Shown: positions 39,512 to 49,993, numbered from the stretch's first letter. The stretch is 64,000 bases of DNA from Marinobacter maroccanus (GCF_002933275.1 NZ_PSSX01000002.1:186001-250000); one strand, 5' to 3'. Numbers and translations: made by a program. Notes: generated from the letters alone by a model not told the origin.

Positions 39512-40105
39512 TCACTCTGCGTCACATACGGATTCATCAAATTCCGGCAACCGGGCCCGCATCGAGCCCCGCGGGGCCTTGCGGACATAAACGGTGTAGG
39601 GCACTGAAGAGGCCCGCAGGTAATCAAGGTTTACGGCATCATCACCCTGCCCCTCTGTGACAACCGCGGGGGTACAGGAAACCAGCAGCTCCAGCTTGTC
39701 GTCCATTTCGGCGATACGGGCATCCGGATCCGCTGGATTAATGGACATGCATCGGGTCGAGCCGGTTGCCGGCTCGCCCTCCCCTGCTACAAGATCCTTG
39801 CCCGGTTCGCCGCAGGCGCGAATGCCGGTGCCACAGCCACCCGCCCCATTGCCGTCGCGCAGCCGCCAGACACGGTCGCTGCATTGGGTTTCCAGCTTTA
39901 CCGAGGTTGCCTTGTCACCGGCGAACCACCAATTGGGGTATTCAGCGCTCTGCCAGGACATCCGCACATGCCTTGGCTCTCCTGATGAATTTTCCGCCGG
40001 AAACATTGCAAAATGGGAGTAATAGCTGGCACAGCCCGATGTAAGCAACAGCATCAGGCTTGCAAGAACTGGCTTGTAAGCTCTGGAAAAGGCTGGAAAG
40101 ATCAT
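39512..40105 (-). CDS. Uncharacterised lipoprotein
   Basis: The 197-aa product has a signal peptide with lipobox LLTSGC (Cys at about residue 25). The mature part is rich in Cys (CSDRVW, GGCGTGIRACGEPG, RCMS, VSCTP, SVCD), which suggests periplasmic disulfides. No domain is recognised. It lies between a PilZ gene (74 bp upstream) and the HD-GYP gene, all on the minus strand, but there is no evidence of shared function. Confidence 0.7.
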   Translation of the reverse strand: MIFPAFSRAYKPVLASLMLLLTSGCASYYSHFAMFPAENSSGEPRHVRMSWQSAEYPNWWFAGDKATSVKLETQCSDRVWRLRDGNGAGGCGTGIRACGEPGKDLVAGEGEPATGSTRCMSINPADPDARIAEMDDKLELLVSCTPAVVTEGQGDDAVNLDYLRASSVPYTVYVRKAPRGSMRARLPEFDESVCDAE

Positions 40106-40178
40106 CTGACTGGCACATCCCTGACGGCGGTTGAGTTAGCCATGCCATTATCCATGACAGGCGCCCTGAATCCGCCTA

Positions 40179-40457
40179 TCAGTCACCATTTTGATCAAAC
40201 TGGAGGCCATACCCGTCGTTGGTTTTACGCACGACCACCATTTCAAGCACCGGTGCCGGAACAGGCAGACCCTGCACCTGCACGGTGACCTTGTCGCCAA
40301 GGTTCGGCGCGAAAGGCTCAGTGTCGACAACGATAAAAACACCGCCATCGGAAATATCGCGGGTCGAGAATATGAATTCTCCCAGCTCGGTGTGCACCAC
40401 CTTTACTTTCGCACTCATGGCAGTGCGCATGTGCTCTCTTCGATCGTTCCCAACCAT
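40179..40457 (-). CDS. PilZ-domain protein
   Basis: Single-domain PilZ protein (92 aa), a c-di-GMP binding fold. The two binding motifs are visible: RREHMR (RxxxR type) near residue 6 and STRDISDGGVFI (D/NxSxxG type) near 32. So it should be able to bind c-di-GMP. It is close to the degenerate HD-GYP gene, but the ligand relationship is inference. Confidence 0.85.
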   Translation of the reverse strand: MVGNDRREHMRTAMSAKVKVVHTELGEFIFSTRDISDGGVFIVVDTEPFAPNLGDKVTVQVQGLPVPAPVLEMVVVRKTNDGYGLQFDQNGD

Positions 40458-40541
40458 CTGAGGATTCCACTACTTTTTGCATAGTTTTTATAGTCTTCCG
40501 AAGCATAACACCATTTTCAGAAAAATATGCCAACGGAGATA

Positions 40542-40574
40542 TTGACTATACAATTAATAGAAATGAGAATGGTT
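40542..40574 (+). promoter_or_regulatory. Promoter with possible Fur site before the iron-binding protein gene
   Basis: TTGACT (40542-40547), 17-base spacer and GAGAAT (40565-40570) form a plausible promoter. The stretch around the -10, AATAGAAATGAGAATGG, contains AATGAGAAT units like Fur-box hexamers but matches the 19-bp consensus at only about 10 positions. The function of the downstream genes makes Fur control likely. Confidence 0.35.
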
Positions 40575-40645
40575 GGCGTTTTTAAACGCCTGCAAATCTC
40601 AATGCAGGCAACTCATTAACGGAATCACCTGAAAAGGATGGGACT

Positions 40646-41662
40646 ATGCGAATGAAACTGGCTGCCACCGCAGCAATCGCCCTTACCGCCATGCCCATGG
40701 CCGCCTCCGCAGACGGCGAGGTCAACATCTACTCCTACCGTCAGGCATACCTGCTTGAGCCCCTGCTGAACGCTTTCGAGCAGGAAACCGGCATCAAGAG
40801 CAACGTTGTATTCGCCAAACAGGGCCTTGCAGAGCGCCTGGAGCGTGAAGGCCGCAACAGCCCGGCCGATGTGGTGATGACCGTTGATATTTCTCGCCTT
40901 AACGAGCTGGTAGAACGTGATCTGGTGCAGGGCGTGGACAACGACACCCTGGCAGAGAACATTCCGGAAAACCTTCGCCACCCAGACGGAAAATGGTTTG
41001 CACTGACCACCCGCGGCCGGCTGATCTTTGCCTCTAAGGAGCGTGTCGAGGAAGGCGAGATCACCACCTACGAGCAACTGGCGGATGACAAGTGGGACAA
41101 CCGGATCTGCACTCGCAGCGGCAAGCATCCGTACAACATTGCCCTGTTCTCCTCCATGATCGCCCACCACGGTGAAGCCGAGACCGAGAAGTGGCTGGAA
41201 GGCCTGAAAGACAACCTGGCCCGCAAGCCCCAGGGAGGCGACCGTGACCAGATCAAAGCCATTGCCGAGGGCGTCTGCGACATCTCCATCGGTAACAGCT
41301 ACTACTACGGCAACATGCTGCAGGATGAGAACCAGCGTCCGATCGCCGAGCAGGTTCGCCTTGTGTTCCCGAATGCCGAAGGCCGGGGAACCCACGTAAA
41401 CATCAGCGGCATCTCCCTGACCAAGAGCGCGCCGAACCGCGAGAACGCCATCAAACTGATGGAATTCCTGTCCTCGCCGGAAGCCCAGCGCATCTATGCC
41501 GAAGCAAACACCGAATACCCGGCAAACCCGAACGTACAGCCCTCCGGGCTGGTTGCCGAGTGGGGTGAAATCAACCCGGACGACCTTTCGCTGCAGGAAA
41601 TTGCCAACAACCGCAATGCCGCAGTCAAGCTGGTTGACCGCGTCGATTACGACGGCGAGTAA
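40646..41662 (+). CDS. Iron(III) ABC transporter substrate-binding protein
   Basis: Periplasmic ferric-binding protein of the FbpA/FutA type. The 338-aa product has a signal peptide (AIALTAMPMAASA) and the family start GEVNIYSYRQAYLLEPLLNA. Also typical: FEQETGIKSNVVFAKQGLAER, and paired tyrosines in GNSYYYGNML (iron ligands in this family). It is followed by the permease after 156 bp, with a hairpin in between (41671-41697). No ATPase gene is linked. Confidence 0.92.
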   Translation: MRMKLAATAAIALTAMPMAASADGEVNIYSYRQAYLLEPLLNAFEQETGIKSNVVFAKQGLAERLEREGRNSPADVVMTVDISRLNELVERDLVQGVDNDTLAENIPENLRHPDGKWFALTTRGRLIFASKERVEEGEITTYEQLADDKWDNRICTRSGKHPYNIALFSSMIAHHGEAETEKWLEGLKDNLARKPQGGDRDQIKAIAEGVCDISIGNSYYYGNMLQDENQRPIAEQVRLVFPNAEGRGTHVNISGISLTKSAPNRENAIKLMEFLSSPEAQRIYAEANTEYPANPNVQPSGLVAEWGEINPDDLSLQEIANNRNAAVKLVDRVDYDGE

Positions 41663-41670
41663 TCGCAAGT

Positions 41671-41697
41671 GGTGAGGGTGGTTTCGCCGCCCTCACC
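41671..41697 (+). repeat. Intercistronic hairpin between binding protein and permease
   Basis: GGTGAGGG (41671-41678) and CCCTCACC (41690-41697) pair with an 11-base loop, 8 bp after the binding-protein stop. No T-run follows. Such stems commonly protect the upstream message so that binding protein exceeds permease. Confidence 0.6.
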
Positions 41698-41818
41698 CGC
41701 GATTCGGCGGGCAACTGCCCAATCCGTGGGTGAAGCCAGTCATTGCAGGCATCAGGCCAGGTGACTACAATCTGCAACCTTCAATCGGACAGACCCCACA
41801 TCCAGACACAGGAACACT

Positions 41819-43507
41819 ATGAGCGAGGCCGCAACCAGCGTTAACCCCGGGCTACCCCAGCCCCTGCTGGCAAAGCGTACCTCTCCAAGATGGATGATCA
41901 GCGCACTGCTGACCACCGCCATCGTAGCCCTCCCTGTTCTTTCCGTTATTTTCCTGGCGTTTTTTCCCGAAGAAAATATCTGGCCACACCTGATCGACAC
42001 CACGCTTCCCCGTTACCTGACAACGACTCTCAAGCTGATGATTGGGGTGGGCGCCCTTACTCTGGTGATAGGCCTGGCTTCCGCCTGGGCAGTCACCATG
42101 TGTGAGTTTCCGGGCCGCAAATTCTTTGAGTGGGCCATGCTGCTGCCTTTCGCAGTACCGGCCTACGTTATTGCCTATGTATACACCAGCCTATTGGACT
42201 ACGCAGGGCCGGTCCAGGGCGCACTGAGGGACCTGTTCGGCTGGAACAGTGCCGCCGATTACTGGTTCCCGGAAATCCGCAGCCTTGAAGGCGCTACCCT
42301 GATGATCGGGCTGGTCCTTTATCCCTACGTTTACCTGCTGGCCAGGGCAGCCTTTCTGGAACAGTCCCCGTCTCTGTTCGCCGTCAGCCGCAGTCTCGGC
42401 CACTCCGCTCTGAGCACGTTCTTCAAGGTGGTTCTGCCCATCGCCCGCCCGGCGGTTGCCGTGGGTCTCTCGCTGGTGCTGATGGAAACCCTGAACGATT
42501 TCGGCACCGTGGATTTCTTCGCGGTTCAGACCCTCACCGCCGGCCTGTTTGATACCTGGATGAACCTGGGCAACCTTGGCGGCGCGGCCCAGATAGCCAC
42601 CACCATGCTGATTTTCGTGGTCATCCTGGTAACCCTTGAGCGCTACTCGCGAAGACGCCAACAACAATTCGCAGCCCGGGATAACCGGGATCCGATCCAG
42701 CGCTTTACCATGTCATTCCCGCGCCAGATGATTTGCGTGGCCGTGTGCGCATTACCGGTGCTGTTCGGGTTTGTGATTCCCGGTGCCACGCTCGGCCTCT
42801 ATGCCTGGGAATATTTTGGCGAAAGCTGGAACCCGGATTTTGTCCGCAACACCTTCAACAGCCTCTTCCTCTCGGGTACTGCGGCCCTCACCACTCTGCT
42901 GATCGGTATCACGCTCGCCTACAGCCGCCGCCTGCACAACACTCGCAAAATGCAGGTGCTTATGCGGCTGTCCAGTCTTGGCTACGCCATGCCCGGAGCG
43001 GTGCTGGCCGTGGGCGTGATTGTGCCACTGGCGGGTTTTGACAACTGGCTGGACAGCCTGATGCGGGATGTTTTCGGTATCAGCACCGGCCTGTTACTCA
43101 GTGGTTCGGCCTTCGCCCTGGTGTTTGCCTATACCGTGAGGTTCCTGGCGGTTTCCGCCGGTAGTGTGGAAAGCGCGTTGCAGAAAATCACCCCCAGCAT
43201 GGACATGGCATCGCGGTCTCTTGGACACAGCCCGGGTAACACCCTGGTACGTGTTCACCTCCCCATGCTGAGGGGCACGCTGGTTACCGCAGCCCTGGTG
43301 GTGTTCGTGGATTGCATGAAGGAATTGCCGGCCACACTGATTCTCAGGCCGTTCAATTTCGAGACACTGGCCACCTACGTGTACCAGTTTGCGTCTGACG
43401 AGCGACTGTACCACAGCGCCCTGCCCGCCCTGATCATAGTGCTGGCAGGCATCATCCCGATCATCCTGATGAGCCGCTCCATTTCCAACAGCCGATCAAT
43501 CGCCTGA
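41819..43507 (+). CDS. Iron(III) ABC transporter permease (fused two-domain FbpB type)
   Basis: The 562-aa inner-membrane protein has about 12 membrane segments in two homologous halves, each with the binding-protein-dependent permease EAA loop (AVSRSLGHSALSTFFKVVLP and MASRSLGHSPGNTLVRVHLP). This is the FbpB/SfuB arrangement for ferric iron uptake. It works with the binding protein upstream; the ATPase (FbpC) must be encoded elsewhere. It has an AGGAA Shine-Dalgarno before ATG. Confidence 0.93.
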   Translation: MSEAATSVNPGLPQPLLAKRTSPRWMISALLTTAIVALPVLSVIFLAFFPEENIWPHLIDTTLPRYLTTTLKLMIGVGALTLVIGLASAWAVTMCEFPGRKFFEWAMLLPFAVPAYVIAYVYTSLLDYAGPVQGALRDLFGWNSAADYWFPEIRSLEGATLMIGLVLYPYVYLLARAAFLEQSPSLFAVSRSLGHSALSTFFKVVLPIARPAVAVGLSLVLMETLNDFGTVDFFAVQTLTAGLFDTWMNLGNLGGAAQIATTMLIFVVILVTLERYSRRRQQQFAARDNRDPIQRFTMSFPRQMICVAVCALPVLFGFVIPGATLGLYAWEYFGESWNPDFVRNTFNSLFLSGTAALTTLLIGITLAYSRRLHNTRKMQVLMRLSSLGYAMPGAVLAVGVIVPLAGFDNWLDSLMRDVFGISTGLLLSGSAFALVFAYTVRFLAVSAGSVESALQKITPSMDMASRSLGHSPGNTLVRVHLPMLRGTLVTAALVVFVDCMKELPATLILRPFNFETLATYVYQFASDERLYHSALPALIIVLAGIIPIILMSRSISNSRSIA

Positions 43508-43512
43508 GCGGA

Positions 43513-43998
43513 TCAGAAAGTGACCCGGGATTTCACATCCTGAACCACGAATCGCCCCTGGAACACAGCCACAGGGTCGCCTTCCGGCATCGTGGTCGGC
43601 TCCCCACAGAAGACTTCAGCAGTCAGATCCAGCCGTCCCTTGCCGTGCCTCGCAAGGCTCTTGCGAAAACGTTCGGGAATCTCTTCACCTGGCAGCCGGC
43701 AGATCACGTAAAAATCCGATGTCACGGGCTCCAGATAGTCGATATTCCCGCTCTGCACCACGACATTCCCCCGGAGGCCGAGGTCCCAGAGCGCCAGCTC
43801 CGTCAGGCCCCAGGCCGCCGTTACCGCCGCCGAGTAAACACTACCTCCGAACCCGGTACCCTGGTGGTTACTGTTGGGCTCCAGCGGCGCACTGAGTAAC
43901 AACGAATGGCCGTCCCAGGAATGCAATTGAATCCCCAGGGCCCGAGAAAGAGGAATCTCGTCCTGGATACGTTTCTGGAAAAGGGACAACTGGCTCAT
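43513..43998 (-). CDS. Thioesterase (YiiD C-terminal domain type)
   Basis: Hot-dog fold protein of 161 aa resembling the C-terminal thioesterase domain of E. coli YiiD/FabY-like proteins. Features: IPLSRALGIQLHSWDGHSLL, SAPLEPNSNHQGTGFGGSVY (substrate loop) and SAAVTAAWGLTELAL. It converges with the iron permease with only 5 bp between stops. Substrate unknown; an acyl thioester is likely. Confidence 0.8.
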   Translation of the reverse strand: MSQLSLFQKRIQDEIPLSRALGIQLHSWDGHSLLLSAPLEPNSNHQGTGFGGSVYSAAVTAAWGLTELALWDLGLRGNVVVQSGNIDYLEPVTSDFYVICRLPGEEIPERFRKSLARHGKGRLDLTAEVFCGEPTTMPEGDPVAVFQGRFVVQDVKSRVTF

Positions 43999-44074
43999 AA
44001 CATCCTCCTGATATCCCTTCAGTTTAGGCCTGCTTCCCCCGTTTCCCTATGCGACTTACGTCGGTTTTTTCCAC

Positions 44075-44102
44075 TACAAAAAAGGCCCGGCAAAGCCGGG
44101 CC
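44075..44102 (-). terminator. Terminator after the acyl-CoA ligase gene
   Basis: On the minus strand a perfect 8-bp stem GGCCCGGC / GCCGGGCC with a 3-base loop is followed by TTTTTTGT. It lies 28 bp after the ligase stop codon. Confidence 0.9.
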
Positions 44103-44130
44103 AGAACATCTTCACCTGTAATCGAAAGCG

Positions 44131-45798
<1,668 letters not shown>

Positions 45799-46040
45799 GG
45801 ACCTTCCTTGCAGTTCGTTATTCGAATTATGGATGACTTATTATTAGACTTTCGTAGGGTATTTCAACATAGTATGAGTCGTCAAAACGTGACACAAGCA
45901 AAATAATTTCCAACTACACCTATTTTCCACACCCCTGCTCTTCCGAGCCAAGATCCCTACCCCTCAAACCCATTGCCTGTGGTAAACTTCCGCCCCTTCA
46001 GACTTGCAACATACCAGTTAACCTACCCGGAGATGGGCAT

Positions 46041-47015
46041 ATGGCCAAGACAACCCTGCGCACCCTGTTCGGTGCCACACTGCTGGCGCTGGCAACCCTC
46101 GTTCAGGCACAGGAACCCCGCGTTGTAGCCATCACACAGATTGTGGAGCACCCGGCACTGGACGCCGTCTACCAGGGCATTAAAGACGAACTTGCCGAGC
46201 GCGGCTTCAAAGAAGGCGACAACCTGAAAGTCATGCACGAAAGTGCCCAGGGCAATTCCGCCATCGCCTCCCAGATCGCCCGCAAATTTGTTGGCGAAAG
46301 CCCCGACGTGATCGTGGCAATTGCCACGCCTTCGGCCCAGACCGTTGCCGCAGCAGCCCGCAATACGCCGGTCATTTTCTCCGCTGTTACCGACCCGCTT
46401 GGTGCCAAGCTGGTTAGCAACCTGGAAGCACCGGGCGCCAACATCACTGGTGTGAGCGACATGCTTCCCATCGACAAACACTTGGATATGCTCCAGCGCG
46501 TGATGCCCGATGCCAAACGCATTGGCACCGTCTACAATCCGGGCGAAGCGAACGCCGTATCCCTGGTGGAACTGCTGGAAGAACGCCTCGCCGCCCGCGG
46601 TCTTGAACTGGTAAAAGGTGCCGCCACCAAAACCTCTGAAGTCCTTGGTGCCGCCCGTTCCCTGGTTGGTAAAGCAGATGCCATTTACCTGACCACTGAT
46701 AACACTGTGATCAGTGCTGCTGAAGCTGTTATCTCTGTTGGCGAGCGCGCCGGCATTCCGGTATTCGCCGCCGACACCGCCACCGTTGAACGTGGTGCTG
46801 TCGCTGCACTGGGCTTCGACTACTACGACCATGGCCGCCAGACCGGCGTGATGGTTGCCCGGGTACTCAATGGCGAGAAGCCCGGTGACATGGCCGTTGA
46901 GACTATGGAAAAGCTGGACCTTTTCGTGAACCCGGCTGCCGCAGAGCGAATGGGTATCACCTTGTCCGATGACGTCATCGCGGACGCCGAGCAGGTTATC
47001 GACAGCGCCAAGTAA
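46041..47015 (+). CDS. ABC transporter substrate-binding protein (TrpX/DUF534 family)
   Basis: Periplasmic binding protein of the ABC_sub_bind (PF04392) family. The 324-aa product has a signal peptide ending VQAQ and family motifs VVAITQIVEHPALDAVYQGI, ANLKVM-type DNLKVMHESAQGNSAIASQI, PVIFSAVTDPLGAKLV and GADALYL-like KADAIYLTTDNTV. Gram-positive members (TrpX) bind tryptophan/tyrosine; the ligand here is not known. It heads a three-gene ABC operon and is followed by an intercistronic hairpin. Confidence 0.9.
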   Translation: MAKTTLRTLFGATLLALATLVQAQEPRVVAITQIVEHPALDAVYQGIKDELAERGFKEGDNLKVMHESAQGNSAIASQIARKFVGESPDVIVAIATPSAQTVAAAARNTPVIFSAVTDPLGAKLVSNLEAPGANITGVSDMLPIDKHLDMLQRVMPDAKRIGTVYNPGEANAVSLVELLEERLAARGLELVKGAATKTSEVLGAARSLVGKADAIYLTTDNTVISAAEAVISVGERAGIPVFAADTATVERGAVAALGFDYYDHGRQTGVMVARVLNGEKPGDMAVETMEKLDLFVNPAAAERMGITLSDDVIADAEQVIDSAK

Positions 47016-47030
47016 TCTCCCTGAACCCCT

Positions 47031-47063
47031 ACGGGCGGCCCTCACAAGGGGCTGCCCGTTTTA
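47031..47063 (+). terminator. Intercistronic attenuator-like hairpin
   Basis: ACGGGCGGCCC and GGGCTGCCCGT pair over 11 bp with one mismatch and end in TTTT, 15 bp past the binding-protein stop. It looks like a leaky terminator that would lower permease and ATPase expression relative to the binding protein. Confidence 0.65.
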
Positions 47064-47082
47064 TCATTGGTGATACCCGACC

Positions 47083-47985
47083 ATGCTGAGTAACATCGCT
47101 CTTTATGGTGCCATCGAGACCGGCCTGATCTACGGCCTGGTCGCTTTCGGCATCTACCTCTCCTTCCGGGTGCTCGATTTCCCGGACCTAACCGTAGATG
47201 GCAGCTTTCCGCTCGGCGCTGCCGTCGCCGCTGTACTGATCATTGAAGGCTGGAACCCCTGGCTGGCCACCGGCTGCGCGGTAATGGCCGGCATGGCCGC
47301 TGGCGCGGTAACTGCCCTGCTGAATGTGAAACTCAAGATTCTGAACCTGCTGGCCTCGATCCTCACCATGATCGCGCTCTACTCGGTCAACCTGCGCATC
47401 ATGGGCCGCCCCAACGTGGCTCTGCTGACGGAAGAAACCGTGCTGACCCCGTGGTACGACCTGGATCTGGCCTACCATCAGGTACCGGTACTTCTGTTCA
47501 TCATTGTGGTCTTTGTTGCCCTAATACTTCTGTGGCGGTTTATGAAATCCGAGACCGGCCTGGCCATGCGAGCTACCGGCGCCAACGCCAGAATGGCCCG
47601 GGCCCAGGGCATCGCCACCGGCGCCATGATTGTGCTTGGCGTTGCCGTCTCTAACGGCCTGGTTGGTCTTGCCGGCGCACTGTTCGCCCAGAGCCAGGGC
47701 GCAGCAGACGTCACCATGGGCGTGGGCGTAATTGTGATTGGCCTTGCCTCCCTGATCGGCGGTGAAGCCGTGGTTACCCCCTCTTCCGTTTTGCGTGCCC
47801 TTATCGCCTGCGTGGTGGGCGCCATCATCTACCGACTGGCCATTGCCTTTGCCCTGAACGCCGATTTCCTGGGCCTGCAGGCCCAGGATCTGAACCTGAT
47901 AACCGCGGTGCTGGTCACCCTGGCCATCGTTCTGCCCGGCGTGCGCACATCGATTGCCAACCGACTAACCCGCAACAAGGCCTGA
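47083..47985 (+). CDS. ABC transporter permease (TrpY-like, BPD_transp_2)
   Basis: The 300-aa protein has about eight membrane segments and the motifs YLSFRVLDFPDLTVDGSFPL and MARAQGIATGAMIVLGVAVS, with SLIGGEAVV near the C-terminus. This is the branched-chain-amino-acid-type permease fold used by TrpXYZ systems. It lies between binding protein and ATPase and 9 bp before the latter. Confidence 0.9.
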   Translation: MLSNIALYGAIETGLIYGLVAFGIYLSFRVLDFPDLTVDGSFPLGAAVAAVLIIEGWNPWLATGCAVMAGMAAGAVTALLNVKLKILNLLASILTMIALYSVNLRIMGRPNVALLTEETVLTPWYDLDLAYHQVPVLLFIIVVFVALILLWRFMKSETGLAMRATGANARMARAQGIATGAMIVLGVAVSNGLVGLAGALFAQSQGAADVTMGVGVIVIGLASLIGGEAVVTPSSVLRALIACVVGAIIYRLAIAFALNADFLGLQAQDLNLITAVLVTLAIVLPGVRTSIANRLTRNKA

Positions 47986-47994
47986 GGAGGCGAT

Positions 47995-48789
47995 ATGATC
48001 AGTGCAACCGATCTCCGGCTCACCTTTGGCAAAGGCACACCGCTGGAAAACCCCGCACTCCGGGGCATGAGCCTGACCGTCAACCAGGGCGAGTTTGTTA
48101 CCGTTATTGGCAGCAACGGCGCCGGAAAATCCACCTTCCTGAATGCCCTGGCCGGCGAAGTGCTGGTAGACAGTGGCCAGATCATTGTGGACAACCTGGA
48201 CGTAACCAAACTGCCCACCCACAAACGGGCCGGCCGGGTTGCACGGGTATTCCAGGATCCGCTGGCCGGCACCTGCGAAGGCCTCACCATCGAGGAAAAC
48301 CTCGCCCTGGCCATCAAGCGCGGCCAGCGCCGGGGCCTGACAAGCGCCGTTAAAAGACAGTACATGGAGAAGTTCAAGGACAGCCTTTCGTCCCTGAACC
48401 TGGGCCTGGAAAAACGTCTTGGCGACAAGATGGGCCTGCTGTCCGGCGGCCAGCGCCAGGCCGTGAGCCTGCTGATGGCAAGCCTTACACCCTCCAGCAT
48501 CCTGCTGCTGGACGAACACACCGCCGCGCTGGACCCGAAAACCGCTGCGTTCGTGCTGGAACTCACCACCAAGATCATCGAGGAGCAGAAGCTCACCGCA
48601 CTGATGGTGACCCACAGCATGAAGCAGGCGCTGGAAGTTGGCAGCCGCACAGTCATGCTGCACCAGGGTGAGGTGGTGTTTGATATCGAAGGCAAGGACC
48701 GCGAAGGCCTGGAAGTGAAAGATCTGCTCGGCTTGTTTGAAAAACAGCGCGGGTTGGAGGTGGACGACGACAGTCTGTTGCTGGGCTAA
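47995..48789 (+). CDS. ABC transporter ATP-binding protein (TrpZ-like)
   Basis: ATPase of the three-gene transporter. The 264-aa product has Walker A GSNGAGKST, Q-loop RVFQDPLAGTCEG, signature LLSGGQRQAV, Walker B ILLLDEHTAALDP and the switch His in VTHSMKQAL. Walker B reads DEHTAALD rather than the usual DEPTAALD, a known feature of this subfamily. A GAGG precedes the start. A bidirectional terminator follows. Confidence 0.92.
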   Translation: MISATDLRLTFGKGTPLENPALRGMSLTVNQGEFVTVIGSNGAGKSTFLNALAGEVLVDSGQIIVDNLDVTKLPTHKRAGRVARVFQDPLAGTCEGLTIEENLALAIKRGQRRGLTSAVKRQYMEKFKDSLSSLNLGLEKRLGDKMGLLSGGQRQAVSLLMASLTPSSILLLDEHTAALDPKTAAFVLELTTKIIEEQKLTALMVTHSMKQALEVGSRTVMLHQGEVVFDIEGKDREGLEVKDLLGLFEKQRGLEVDDDSLLLG

Positions 48790-48797
48790 CGCGCCGA

Positions 48798-48835
48798 AAC
48801 AAAGAACGGGGCCATAATCGGCCCCGTTCTTTGTT
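48798..48835. terminator. Bidirectional terminator after the ABC operon
   Basis: A perfect 16-bp inverted repeat AACAAAGAACGGGGCC / GGCCCCGTTCTTTGTT with a 6-base loop lies between the convergent ATPase gene and the DUF6160-like gene. Confidence 0.9.
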
Positions 48836-48847
48836 GGCCAGAGGCCC

Positions 48848-49657
48848 TCAATGCCCGTAGATACGCATGGCGGTATTGGTAATCGCCAGGTTATCCAGTG
48901 CTACTGAGCCAATAGAGGTGCCGCCTATCAGGACACCGCCGATTCTCATATCGGCTTCAAATGTGTCCAGATCCACAGCAAGCACTTCTGTACCAGCCGC
49001 ATTGGCCGCTTTGTAGATGTCCAAATCCACATTCGCGAACACCCTCAACGGTTGTGGCGCAGAAAGATCATAATCGGCGCCAGTCAGCTGAAGGTCACGA
49101 ATTCCGAGAGCCAGGAACGGCACATCAAAATCCAGATCATCGATCGCGATATCCGTCAGCAGGTTCAGCTTATCGGTTGCGGTATCAATCCGGATGGTGC
49201 CGGAGCCGATAAGCATGTCCATATTGAAGTTATCAAGTATGGTCGTGCTGCCCCCAGTGCCAGTCAGGTTCCAGGCTCCTGTCCGCATCCGGAAGTCCAC
49301 CGCGTTGAAGCTGATTGGCAGGAGGTTGATTATGGCATCGCCGTCCTGGGCAACATCAATGTTGATCCGGATGTTATCCAGCCGGTCAGTGGCTTGCCCG
49401 TTAAGGTTCAGGTTCATCTCTGAGAACATATCCGTCCGATTCGCACCGCCAACGAAAATATCGTTGATCTCAAGCGAACCCTCATCGGTATAGATGAAGC
49501 GATCAATGTTCAGTTTGGTTTCCAGCTCAATGGTCACACCGGCCTGGCCGGTGATCATGCCCATCGCCGAATCATCCAGCATCTGGATCTCGGCTACGGC
49601 TGCAGGTGGAACACCCGCAACGCAGAGCGCTAGCAAGCTAGGTTTCAGGCCTTTCAT
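48848..49657 (-). CDS. DUF6160-like exported protein
   Basis: The 269-aa product from MKGLKPSLLALCVAG (AAGGAAA in front) has a signal peptide ending AAVAE, then LDDSAMGMITGQAGVTIELE. This ITGQAGVTIE element is the hallmark of the DUF6160/FilA-like family of surface or outer-membrane proteins. The rest is Asp/Asn/Ile-rich and predicted beta-repeat like (NIRINIDVAQDGDAIINL, VALDNLAITNTAMRI). No enzymatic motif. The frame is open 108 bases further upstream but only here is there a signal peptide. Confidence 0.7.
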   Translation of the reverse strand: MKGLKPSLLALCVAGVPPAAVAEIQMLDDSAMGMITGQAGVTIELETKLNIDRFIYTDEGSLEINDIFVGGANRTDMFSEMNLNLNGQATDRLDNIRINIDVAQDGDAIINLLPISFNAVDFRMRTGAWNLTGTGGSTTILDNFNMDMLIGSGTIRIDTATDKLNLLTDIAIDDLDFDVPFLALGIRDLQLTGADYDLSAPQPLRVFANVDLDIYKAANAAGTEVLAVDLDTFEADMRIGGVLIGGTSIGSVALDNLAITNTAMRIYGH

Positions 49658-49812
49658 TGTTATTTCCTTGTTTTTAGTCTTTTCACATCCTGTGGGCCAC
49701 TGCAGTTTTCGACACCACGTCCATACTTTAGCGACACGTTCAAACCGGGTACGTGCAGGGGTCACAAATCATGTGACTACCTGAACTTCCTAGGGCCTGA
49801 TCAATTTTTAAA

Positions 49813-49828
49813 CCACAACATGTAGTGG
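49813..49828. promoter_or_regulatory. NrdR-box-like palindrome, upstream copy
   Basis: CCACAACATGTAGTGG matches the NrdR consensus ACACWATATATWGTGT at 12 of 16 positions and sits inside a larger inverted repeat (AAACCAC / GTGGTTT, 49810-49831). It lies 133 bp upstream of the next box. Confidence 0.4.
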
Positions 49829-49945
49829 TTTTGAACCTTTAACCCCAAACCGCTGTTTTAGAAAAAATTTCCCGGATTCAAGCCGGTTTCGATTGATTTT
49901 CTTTGCCCCGAAGCGCCTATCAATAGTTGCGTTCTTATTCACAGA

Positions 49946-49961
49946 ACACTATATCCTGTTA
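49946..49961. promoter_or_regulatory. NrdR box 1 upstream of nrdJ
   Basis: ACACTATATCCTGTTA matches the NrdR consensus at 12 of 16 positions, including the full left half. It is 32 bp (start to start) from box 2, the three-helical-turn spacing typical of NrdR pairs. Confidence 0.6.
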
Positions 49962-49977
49962 TACTCATCTCAGATTC

Positions 49978-49993
49978 AGCCCATATATAGTGG
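49978..49993. promoter_or_regulatory. NrdR box 2 upstream of nrdJ
   Basis: AGCCCATATATAGTGG matches the NrdR consensus at 12 of 16 positions, including ATATATAGTG. With box 1 it forms the usual tandem pair 112-145 bp before the nrdJ start codon. Confidence 0.6.

Noticed and set aside
49686..49706. GGCCACTG element as part of a cobalamin riboswitch before nrdJ
   Set aside because: The other conserved blocks of the riboswitch (GGGAA...GGTG, AGxCAGGAxACC) are not found nearby, and the element lies over 400 bp from the start codon.
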